A stretch of DNA of 48,421 bases, taken from positions 87,941 to 136,361 of the forward strand of contig MSXO01000037.1 of the NCBI GenBank assembly GCA_002083615.1, in the 5' to 3' direction. Made by a program: the position numbers and the translations under genes. Below are positions 7,232-14,884 of the stretch, piece by piece (position 1 is the stretch's first letter; each line of letters opens with the position of its first letter). The notes beneath the pieces are model-generated. The model searched no databases. It was not told the DNA's origin and was given only the letters and a program-made list of their open reading frames with translations. The DNA is from Proteobacteria bacterium ST_bin11. Its GTDB lineage: Bacteria > Pseudomonadota > Gammaproteobacteria > Methylococcales > Methylomonadaceae.

Positions 7232-9460
7232 CTATTTCCAAATGCCAATAATATGAGTGAAGTCGTCGGTCCAGGGTTGCAGACCAAACGTCAGCGGCAG
7301 TTTCTGCCAATGTCCCAGCCGGCTTTGCTGCAAGCGTTGCAGACGCTCGGGCTGTTTCGCAATCACCACCCAGTCGGTGGCAATGACTAGAGGGACATCG
7401 GTTTCCGGTTTAAATTCCTGCATCAAAGCGGCCAGATGCAATTCGTTAACATGGTCGGCCAGCACTTTTTTCAAGGCCAGATGGCGGTTGGTGATGTGAA
7501 AAGCCAGCAAACCGGTGTCTTTCAGCTTGCTAAAGTATAGCTGTAATGCCTCGCGCGTCAGCAAATGCGTGGGTACGGCATCCGAACTGAATGCGTCCAT
7601 GATTAATAAATCGAAGCTGGCGTCGGCTTCCTTCAGTAGCGATTGCCGGGCGTCGCCGACGATCATTTCTGCTTGCTTGTTGCAGCGGCTGAGGTAAGTA
7701 AACCAGGCCGGATTTTGTGCTACTTCCACAACCAGCGGGTCGATTTCATAGAATCTCCATAGCTGGCCTTCCTTGGTGTAGCAGGCCAGCGCGCCGGCGC
7801 CCAGACCCACCGCACCGACGTGCCAATGCTGATTTTCGCTGTCAAATTCGGCGAACACCTGGCCGATGGGGCCAGGGCGACTGTAATAGGTTAAGGGCGT
7901 GGTGACGTTGGCGGCGGTCAGGCGTTGCGCGCCGTGTTTGGTAGTACCGTGATACAGCTCGCGGACTTTCTCCGGGCGCTGGTTTTCGTCAGGGATCATG
8001 GTTTCGCGGACAGACATTACCCCGAAGAATGTACGCTCTTGGTAGATGGTATTAGACGCCATGCTGTGCAAGCCCAGCGTGAACAACAAAATCACCCCGG
8101 TCAATACGCCTAAACCAATCGGGCTATGTCGTAGCGAATAACTGACGCCGGCAAGCAGGATCAGCGCGCCGCCGATCAAGTCCAGGTAGTCGAACAATTG
8201 TTCGGTGCTGAAATAAATGGTCAGGCCGGTGATCAATACCAACACTGGGAAAATCGGTTGCAAAAACCATTTGCCGTTAAAAAAGCCCGGACGCAGCAGC
8301 AAGGCGGCGACGATCATGAGCGGATATTCGTACACCGCATTAAAGATAAACGGCGCAACGAAGGTGTTGAACAAACCGCCCAGCATGCCGGCAAATGACA
8401 TCAGCAGATAAAATTGGGTCAGATATTGCGGGTGCGGTCGGCTTTTCGCTAATTCGCCGTGGCACACCATCACCGCCAGGAAGAAGGCCAGCAGGTGCAG
8501 AATCAAATCCAACCAATAAGGCAGAGTGGCCGGATTGATGAAGGAATAAGCGATAAACACCGTCAATATTGCCGGTTGCGCTGCCAGCATTAAAGGCCTG
8601 ATGCGCTCGGCCCAGGTGCTGAATACCAGGATAAAAGTCAGTAGATACAGGGTGAGCGGCACGATCCACAGCAAGGGTACAGCGGCGATGTCGGTGCTGA
8701 TGAATTGGGTCAAGCCTAGCAATAAGCTGGACGGCACAAAAGCCAGCGCCAGCCAGCGCAGTTGTTGCAAAGTCGATGGCGGTTCAATGCCGGCATCTAA
8801 TAATACTTCGTCGTCTTCGTTATCGGCTTGACTGCGCCAGAAGCTGATCGCACAGACTAAAATCAAGGCGCACAGGCCGATATAGCCGCCGCTCCAGATC
8901 AGCCTTTGATTGGCGAGGCCCAAATTTGGCTCGATTAGAAACGGATAGCTCAATAAGGCCAACAGGCTGCCGGCGTTGCTGGCGGCGTATAAATAATAAG
9001 GGTCGTCGCTGCTATGGTGGCCGCTCTGCGAAAACCATTTTTGCAACAGCGGTGCGGTAGTCGAGACCACGAAGAACGGCAGGCCGATAGCCAGGAACAA
9101 AGTCCACACCAGCCATAAGGTGGGATCACCGTCGGTAGGTGGCGCGGCATCCTGCGGCAAAGCCACTGGTAGGGCAATCACGCTGAATACCAGCAAAGCG
9201 GTATGTATCTGAATCTGCCGTTGACTACCCAGTCGCGAGCTTAGCCAATGGGCATACAAGTAACCCAAGAACAATAGCGTTTGGTAAAACACCATGCAGG
9301 TATTCCACACCGCCGGCGTGCCGCCTAACAGCGGTAGTAACAGCTTGCCGAACATCGGCTGCAGCACGAACATTAGCGTGGCGCTGATAAACAGCGTGGC
9401 GGCGAATAAAAAGACGGGAGAAATCAAAGCTTTGGCGGTGGGTTGCGGAGTGTTATTCAT
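7232..9460 (-). CDS. Membrane protein fused to a spermidine synthase-like domain
   Basis: This 742-residue protein has about a dozen hydrophobic segments over residues 15-490 and then a Rossmann spermidine synthase/methyltransferase-like domain at about 500-742. The nucleotide-type loop VGLGAGALACY and an acidic FYEIDP strand end are visible, as is LLIMDAFSSDAVP. Fused MFS/spermidine synthase-like proteins of this architecture are common in proteobacteria, but their substrate is generally unknown. Polyamine synthesis should not be assumed. It heads the run with lpxD and rpiA. Confidence 0.85.
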   Translation of the reverse strand: MNNTPQPTAKALISPVFLFAATLFISATLMFVLQPMFGKLLLPLLGGTPAVWNTCMVFYQTLLFLGYLYAHWLSSRLGSQRQIQIHTALLVFSVIALPVALPQDAAPPTDGDPTLWLVWTLFLAIGLPFFVVSTTAPLLQKWFSQSGHHSSDDPYYLYAASNAGSLLALLSYPFLIEPNLGLANQRLIWSGGYIGLCALILVCAISFWRSQADNEDDEVLLDAGIEPPSTLQQLRWLALAFVPSSLLLGLTQFISTDIAAVPLLWIVPLTLYLLTFILVFSTWAERIRPLMLAAQPAILTVFIAYSFINPATLPYWLDLILHLLAFFLAVMVCHGELAKSRPHPQYLTQFYLLMSFAGMLGGLFNTFVAPFIFNAVYEYPLMIVAALLLRPGFFNGKWFLQPIFPVLVLITGLTIYFSTEQLFDYLDLIGGALILLAGVSYSLRHSPIGLGVLTGVILLFTLGLHSMASNTIYQERTFFGVMSVRETMIPDENQRPEKVRELYHGTTKHGAQRLTAANVTTPLTYYSRPGPIGQVFAEFDSENQHWHVGAVGLGAGALACYTKEGQLWRFYEIDPLVVEVAQNPAWFTYLSRCNKQAEMIVGDARQSLLKEADASFDLLIMDAFSSDAVPTHLLTREALQLYFSKLKDTGLLAFHITNRHLALKKVLADHVNELHLAALMQEFKPETDVPLVIATDWVVIAKQPERLQRLQQSRLGHWQKLPLTFGLQPWTDDFTHIIGIWK

Positions 9461-9708
9461 TTTAATTATGGGGTTCCGTACGTATCCTGGGCCAATGATA
9501 AAGCATTTGGCTTTTTAAGTGGTCTTAGATGAGCTTGTTGAGGTGCGGAATTTGGGCGCCCGAATAGTCGCTCGCTTCCACAGAATAAATGTTGTGTTGG
9601 TGTTTGCAGGCAAATTTGAGACGGCTGTATGCGATCCTATCTTCTCTGATTTGAGTTTGGGCCTTTCGCGGGTTCACCTAAGGTTTCGAGGGTGGCCTAA
9701 ACGATCGT

Positions 9709-10251
9709 TTATTGTGATTTACCGGCGTTTTCAACGCTTTCTGTCGCTAATACCGTTTTGAGGATACGCCAGCTTTCCAGTTTTTGTTGAAATGACATTG
9801 CCGCGTGCGCGGGGCTTGTAGAGGGCAATCGGCAGCATGTTAATCTGTGGGTGGTAACGACAGGCTTAACGTATTTTTGGAATGTTTTTTCGGCTGTTGA
9901 GCCGTTAAAAAACAGATAGGCAATGTTTGGGTGGCTTAGGAAAAAGCCGGCAAAATCGTTTGCGACAATACTGCTTTTGTCGATGTCTGTATCCAGGCTG
10001 CTGTTTTGCCGTTGGCAAGACTTGACGACATCCCACAGTGCGATGCCGGCAAGTTTCAGTGAGAGGATTTTCTCTGGGTATGAGCAGTTAGGCTCGATTG
10101 CCAGAAGCTCATTCATGATGGGCCAAAACTGATTGCGCCGATGAGCATAATATTGCTGCGCCGCTAACGACGCTTTGCCTGGAATGCTACCCAGAATTAA
10201 TATCGTTGCATCCGGCAAAGCTTCTGCCGGGAAACTTACTATTTGGTTCAT
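9709..10251 (-). CDS. DNA-deoxyinosine (hypoxanthine) glycosylase, UDG family 6
   Basis: This 180-residue base-excision repair enzyme is predicted to remove hypoxanthine, the deamination product of adenine, from DNA. The N-terminal motif LILGSIPGKASL and the following YYAHRRNQFWPIM carry the family's catalytic-loop features, including the Asn before FW. The C-terminal LPSTSPAHAAMSF is the second conserved block. Length matches the family. It lies 42 bases downstream of the GAPDH-like gene on the same strand and may be co-transcribed. The ribosome site is weak. Confidence 0.88.
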   Translation of the reverse strand: MNQIVSFPAEALPDATILILGSIPGKASLAAQQYYAHRRNQFWPIMNELLAIEPNCSYPEKILSLKLAGIALWDVVKSCQRQNSSLDTDIDKSSIVANDFAGFFLSHPNIAYLFFNGSTAEKTFQKYVKPVVTTHRLTCCRLPSTSPAHAAMSFQQKLESWRILKTVLATESVENAGKSQ

Positions 10252-10293
10252 TCTGGCAAGATTCGCTCAGCTTCCTGTCTTAACTTATTAATG

Positions 10294-11334
10294 CTAAGTT
10301 TGCAAAACGCTCAATACATCCAGCACGCGGCAGCAATACGCATGTTCGTTGTCGTGCATCAATGACAAGCCGAGGAAGTGCCCTTGGCTGACAGAGAGAT
10401 GATGCATCAATAGGATGGAAGAATATTCGGTTGCCATATAATCGATGCTGGCTTTCTGATGCCCCCATGCACCGTAGTCGCAATGAATGATGCCGGCCAA
10501 TTGGTTGTTAGCGTAATCTTCAAACAGTTCTGTGCATTCTTCCAGCGTAGTGTTTCGGGAAAGCGAGGCAGTCAAGTCAATTACCGAGACAATTGCAGTC
10601 GGCACGCGGTAAGACATGGCTTCCAATTTGCCTTCTAGTCTGGGTAGCACCAATGTCGTGGATTTACCGACATTTGTACTGGTTGGGATTATTGAAGACG
10701 CACACCCCCGGCCAAGTTGCGATGACGCGTGGTAGCCATCTAGCACACGTTGATCGGACAGTTGCGGATGGATGGTGATGGCCCGGGCGTAGTCGATACC
10801 AATGTGCTTGTCTAGCACATGACAGACAGGGACGAGTGCATTCCCGGTGCATGTGCTGGCTGAGATGACGTCGTGGCGCGCCGGGTCATAGGCTGCATTA
10901 TTGACGCCGAATACCAGGCTAAGGTCGCAACCGCTCACATTCCAAGTGCATAGGACTTTTTTGGCGACTTTCTGAGTAATCAGCGAACGGAAGTCTTGGA
11001 TGGTGGCAGTGCCGGTGGCATCAAATAAAACATCGAGATTAAACTCGCGCAATACGCTAAAGCTTTCGCTATCCGGAGAACTCCGCCGTCGGTCTACCCT
11101 TTGATAATGAACCCTTTTGCCGTCAATGATCAGATCATCACCGTCACAATCGACATGAAAAGGCGGTCGGCCATAGGTGCTATCGTTAGCCAGCAAATAA
11201 GCGACATGATCGATGGTCATGACGTCGCATACCACTTTTACGTCGAATCTGCCGCCCTTTGTTTGGGCAAAATTCCCTCTTAAAACGCCACGACCAATTC
11301 TGCCTAGGCCGATGATCCCAACGTTGAGGCTCAT
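10294..11334 (-). CDS. Divergent glyceraldehyde-3-phosphate dehydrogenase family protein
   Basis: This 346-residue protein has the NAD-binding GLGRIGRGVLRG at 9-20 and the catalytic pair C162 (STCTGN) and H189 (TIHPQLSDQ). The canonical SCTTNC block is altered to STCTGNA, and the usual DNEWGY near the C-terminus reads DNEHAY. PTSTNVGKS and LPRLEGKL are conserved. The fold and thiohemiacetal chemistry are likely kept, but the substrate could be another phosphorylated aldehyde such as erythrose 4-phosphate. It is probably not the main glycolytic enzyme. It is followed by the DNA glycosylase gene. Confidence 0.82.
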   Translation of the reverse strand: MSLNVGIIGLGRIGRGVLRGNFAQTKGGRFDVKVVCDVMTIDHVAYLLANDSTYGRPPFHVDCDGDDLIIDGKRVHYQRVDRRRSSPDSESFSVLREFNLDVLFDATGTATIQDFRSLITQKVAKKVLCTWNVSGCDLSLVFGVNNAAYDPARHDVISASTCTGNALVPVCHVLDKHIGIDYARAITIHPQLSDQRVLDGYHASSQLGRGCASSIIPTSTNVGKSTTLVLPRLEGKLEAMSYRVPTAIVSVIDLTASLSRNTTLEECTELFEDYANNQLAGIIHCDYGAWGHQKASIDYMATEYSSILLMHHLSVSQGHFLGLSLMHDNEHAYCCRVLDVLSVLQT

Positions 11335-11591
11335 CGTTGAATATCTCTGTCAGACTTTGTTTTGCCAGATAGGCGGTGATGTGGCGCGGGGTTTTTCTGG
11401 GCTCTAATTGTTGTCATAGTGCTGTTTTTTCTACTGAAGAAAGTGTGAGCAATACTTGAAAAACTAGAGCAACAAGGTCAGCAAGTCAAGACGGAGCCAA
11501 ATATTAGTGGAATGGGAAGTGTCTCAACGGCGGGTATGCACAAAAGTCAGCGAGCTGATTTAACCGTAAAGCTAAGTCAGTGTTGATATGT

Positions 11592-12230
11592 CTAAGTCTG
11601 CTCTTCTGCGGTAACAAATTTTTCAGATAAGCGTAAAAGCACGAACAATGCTCCTGTTCCACCCGCTTTGGGGGGGGCGGAGCAAAACGCTAGTACGTCT
11701 TTGTGTTGGCGTAACCAGAGATTAATGTCGTTTTTTAAGATGGGCTGATTGTCTGGCGAGTTGTAACCCTTACCATGGATAATCAGCACGCAGCGATAAC
11801 CGTCCTCAACGCAGTAGTGCAAAAAACGCAGTAGTTGCTGCTGCGCGTCGCGGCTGCTCAAACCGTGGAGATCTATATCCGCATCCAAGCCGTAATAACC
11901 CTTACGCAGCTTTCTGATCACGTTTTTTTGTAGGCCGGGCGCCAGGAAAGCAACCCGATCTTCTTGAAACAAGGTTTCCAAGCTACCCTCAACATCCTTC
12001 TGTAAAGGGTCAACCTGCTCCAGCGGTTTAAATAACGGTACTGGCCGCGGCTTTTTATCGGGTTTAAGAATCACTGTGTTGGTATTGATCGGCGTGACCT
12101 CGCCGATCGAGTTCCGAAACAAGAGTAAGTCGTCTGGGGAAGTGGTTTTTTTTGTCACGTAAGCTGCTGGTTTTGCGGTTTTTTTGCTACTATGCGGGAA
12201 TTTTAAAGCGTTTGACAGCAGTATGCACAT
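11592..12230 (-). CDS. Smr-domain endonuclease-like protein, SmrB/YfcN type
   Basis: This protein of about 212 residues has an N-terminal linker region with DLLLFRNSIGEVTPI, as in SmrB proteins, and a C-terminal Smr domain. The Smr motifs DLHGLSSRDA and VLIIHGKGYNS are intact. E. coli SmrB is a ribosome-collision-sensing mRNA endonuclease, and the same role is plausible. The start is unclear: an ATG at 12230 has no good ribosome site and overlaps the divergent surE start, and a GTG at 12158 would shorten the protein by 24 residues without losing a motif. Confidence 0.85.
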   Translation of the reverse strand: MCILLSNALKFPHSSKKTAKPAAYVTKKTTSPDDLLLFRNSIGEVTPINTNTVILKPDKKPRPVPLFKPLEQVDPLQKDVEGSLETLFQEDRVAFLAPGLQKNVIRKLRKGYYGLDADIDLHGLSSRDAQQQLLRFLHYCVEDGYRCVLIIHGKGYNSPDNQPILKNDINLWLRQHKDVLAFCSAPPKAGGTGALFVLLRLSEKFVTAEEQT

Positions 12231-12978
12231 ACTTATCAGCAACGACGACGGTTATTTAGCTCAAGGCATCAATACGCTGGCAGAAGCGTTGAGTCAGTAT
12301 GCCGAGGTCTCGGTGGTGGCCCCGGATAAAAATCGCAGTGCCGCAAGCAACTCTTTAACCCTGGATATGCCTTTGCGGGCCACTCGCTGCGACAACGGCT
12401 TTGTTAGAGTAGATGGAACGCCCACCGATTGTGTTCATTTGGCGATTACCGGCTTATTGACGCATGAGCCTGATATGGTATTTGCCGGAATCAATCATGG
12501 AGCCAATCTTGGCGACGATGTGCTGTATTCCGGCACGGTGGCGGCGGCTACCGAAGGGCGGTTTCTGGGTTTGCCGGCGGTCGCCATATCCTTAGCTTCC
12601 AGCGATCCCAAGCATTTCGATACAGCAGCTCATGTAGCCGTGACATTATTGCGAAAAATTCTTGCACATCCATTACCGGACGACACGTTATTAAACGTGA
12701 ACGTGCCTGATTTACCGATTACCGAATTGAAAGGCTATCAATCTACCCGTTTGGGGCAGCGCCATAAGGCAGAAGCAGTCATCCGCTCCCACGATCCGCG
12801 TGGACAGATTATTTATTGGGTAGGGCCGCCCGGTAGCGAACAAGACGCAGGGCCTGGTACCGATTTCGATGCAATAAGAAACGGCTATGTCTCGGTCACG
12901 CCCTTACAACTGGATTTGACGCGCTATGAACGACTAGAGGGTTTACGGGATTGGCTGGCACTGGAGGCACTCGTATGA
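12223..12978 (+). CDS. surE: 5'/3'-nucleotidase SurE
   Basis: This 251-residue metal-dependent phosphatase acts on nucleoside monophosphates. The metal-binding SNDDG at residues 6-10, NRSAASNSLT, GINHGANLGDDVLYSGTV and the C-terminal dimerisation arm are all present. The ATG at 12223 starts directly with the conserved beta strand MHILISNDDG; an in-frame upstream codon at 12184 would add an unsupported leader. Its stop overlaps the pcm start by four bases, the surE-pcm pairing also seen in E. coli. Confidence 0.95.
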   Translation: MHILISNDDGYLAQGINTLAEALSQYAEVSVVAPDKNRSAASNSLTLDMPLRATRCDNGFVRVDGTPTDCVHLAITGLLTHEPDMVFAGINHGANLGDDVLYSGTVAAATEGRFLGLPAVAISLASSDPKHFDTAAHVAVTLLRKILAHPLPDDTLLNVNVPDLPITELKGYQSTRLGQRHKAEAVIRSHDPRGQIIYWVGPPGSEQDAGPGTDFDAIRNGYVSVTPLQLDLTRYERLEGLRDWLALEALV

Positions 12979-13637
12979 GTCGACGAATTCAGGGCATAGG
13001 CATGACCTCGCGGCGGACTAGAGAGCGGATGATTTCTCGGCTGCGTGAGCAAGGTATTTCTAATAGCAGCGTGTTGGCGGCAATGTCAGATACCCCGCGG
13101 CATATTTTCGTCGATGAAGCGCTGGAGAGTCGGGCTTACGAGGATACCGCACTGCCTATAGGGCATAATCAAACCATATCCCAGCCGTATATTGTCGCCA
13201 AAATGACCGAATTACTGCTGGAAAAAGGCCGTTTGGGCAATGTGCTGGAAATTGGCACGGGCTGCGGGTATCAAACCGCAATACTGTCGAAGTTGGTAGT
13301 ACAGCTTTATTCGGTGGAACGGATTGCGCCTTTGATGAAAAAAGCCCGGGATACTCTTTGGGAGCTGAATATCAAAACCGTGGGGTTTAAGCATAGCGAT
13401 GGCGGTTGGGGTTGGCCGGAGCATGCGCCCTACAACGGTATTTTAGCGGCGGCTGCCCCGGCAGAAATTCCGGAAGCCTTGCTGGAGCAAATGGCTGTGG
13501 GAGGGGTGATGGTGATTCCGGTCGGCCTGGAAGGTATGCAAGAATTGCATCGGATAACCCGTACCGAATATGGCTTTGAGGACGAAGTGATTGAGCGGGT
13601 AAGTTTCGTGCCGTTTTTATCCGGGGTCAGTCAATAG
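12975..13637 (+). CDS. pcm: Protein-L-isoaspartate O-methyltransferase
   Basis: This 220-residue repair enzyme uses S-adenosylmethionine to methylate isoaspartyl residues in aged proteins. The SAM-binding motif VLEIGTGCGYQTAIL and the family motif IGHNQTISQPYIVAKM are intact, as is the C-terminal RVSFVPFL. The ATG at 12975, in an ATGA overlap with surE and behind a GGAGG site, is chosen over the longer in-frame start at 12951. In E. coli nlpD and rpoS follow; they do not follow here. Confidence 0.95.
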   Translation: MSRRIQGIGMTSRRTRERMISRLREQGISNSSVLAAMSDTPRHIFVDEALESRAYEDTALPIGHNQTISQPYIVAKMTELLLEKGRLGNVLEIGTGCGYQTAILSKLVVQLYSVERIAPLMKKARDTLWELNIKTVGFKHSDGGWGWPEHAPYNGILAAAAPAEIPEALLEQMAVGGVMVIPVGLEGMQELHRITRTEYGFEDEVIERVSFVPFLSGVSQ

Positions 13638-13652
13638 CTTTGAGTGGCTTGC

Positions 13653-13690
13653 TCGCGCCGGGATTTGATCATTCCCCGTCTCCGGCGCGA
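13653..13690. terminator. Hairpin between convergent pcm and the matrixin-like gene
   Basis: TCGCGCCGG at 13653-13661 is a perfect inverted repeat of CCGGCGCGA at 13682-13690, with a 20-base loop. Position between convergent stops fits a terminator, but no T-run follows. Confidence 0.45.
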
Positions 13691-13704
13691 TAGTGAGTCA
13701 GTAG

Positions 13705-14631
13705 TTAGGCGCTTACGTTGTGTTTGCGTTGACTTGCAATAAAACCGAATAGCGCAGTACCAAAAAACCAGACCGCGGAAGGAACCGGCACCGCGGTAAC
13801 CGACACTTCCCAACCCACGTCTTTCAATGCTGCCAGATCCAGCTCGGTGTAAAGTTTTCGAGTGCCCACGCGTATCGTCGGGTCCATCAGGGTTTCTTGC
13901 GGTAGGCCGTTAACGGTACTTTGCGTGCCTTCTTGCCAATGGGATCTGTCGCCTGTTAACGGCACATTGCCGCCATAAACAGCTACTGCATTTGCACCCG
14001 TGAAGCCAGTCCCGGATGTCTTGTTCATCCAAGAGTCTGAGCTACCTAAACCCAATACATGACCTAGCTCATGTAGCACTACCGAATAAAAATCATTGCC
14101 TGAAAAAGTCTCGGTGGTCGATAGATCGTCGTCAAAGTACCAGTTGGCAGAGTTGCTGAAAGCCAGCAGGCCGCCCCAGGGAGCAAAATCGGTTGCCGAT
14201 GCGCCGAAGCTAGGACTGGCTTGGCCACGCTGCGCAGCTGTGGTCGAAAAATCCAGCGTTCCGCTGACTTGGTAACCACCAAAACCGCCATACCCCAAGT
14301 TGCCAGCGGCCATGTCTTGTCCGCCAACAAATACTGTCAGTGTGTCAGCTGCTACGCTAAAACCACTTAATACGGTCTCTGCGCCGGTATCCGGACGTTG
14401 AAAAACTGCGCTGAAGTTATTGCCGCCGCCAGAGGTAATCGCCGCCAAGCTATCGGTTAAGATGCTTCCCAAAAAGCCGCCAGCGGCGTCTAATATCTGG
14501 CGTCTGCTTGAATTGCTTCCGGAGAAAAATCCGCCATCATAGGAATAGTCAAAATTGATGACGATAGCGTTGGCAGATTGACTGGCGGTTAGCAATACGG
14601 CGCCAGCCAACAGGGAAGGTTTTATAAACAT
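13705..14631 (-). CDS. Matrixin-like metalloprotease with PEP-CTERM-type sorting tail
   Basis: This 308-residue exported protein begins with a signal peptide (about 1-22, ending SANA). A zinc-binding HELGHVLGLG lies near 187-196 and a met-turn-like LMDPTI follows some 55 residues later. The third zinc ligand expected in HExxHxxGxxH is Ser, with Asp two residues on (GSSDS). The C-terminus has VPVPSAVWFFG, a hydrophobic helix and a basic tail with RK, which is a VPxP variant of the PEP-CTERM signal cleaved by exosortase. No exosortase gene is in the window. A GGAG site precedes the ATG. Confidence 0.85.
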   Translation of the reverse strand: MFIKPSLLAGAVLLTASQSANAIVINFDYSYDGGFFSGSNSSRRQILDAAGGFLGSILTDSLAAITSGGGNNFSAVFQRPDTGAETVLSGFSVAADTLTVFVGGQDMAAGNLGYGGFGGYQVSGTLDFSTTAAQRGQASPSFGASATDFAPWGGLLAFSNSANWYFDDDLSTTETFSGNDFYSVVLHELGHVLGLGSSDSWMNKTSGTGFTGANAVAVYGGNVPLTGDRSHWQEGTQSTVNGLPQETLMDPTIRVGTRKLYTELDLAALKDVGWEVSVTAVPVPSAVWFFGTALFGFIASQRKHNVSA

Positions 14632-14884
14632 GATATAAATTGCTCCATATATATTTTGGTGAGTCGGCTATCGATTTAAGTTGCTGGTACTTAAGATGTT
14701 TCCGTTGCGTGTGATCAAAGCCGTTCTGCTACGAAAAACTCGCTGAGGGTTACCACGGGTTAACAAGTTATACTGTCTTCAGGAGTGGAGTAAGTATATT
14801 CTGCGAGATGTACTCAGAGATAATTTTTTTACAGTAGACCCCTAAAATTCCATCCATGTATGGTTCCCGTAAATTGCTGTGGGT

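Noticed and set aside
7232..9460. Spermidine synthase (speE) call
   Set aside because: Only the C-terminal third resembles the family, it is fused to a large membrane domain, and no polyamine gene is adjacent, so the enzyme name would overstate the evidence.
9519..9761. Open frame of 80 codons between the membrane fusion gene and the DNA glycosylase gene
   Set aside because: It runs antisense into the end of the glycosylase gene, lacks a ribosome site and has no recognisable domain.
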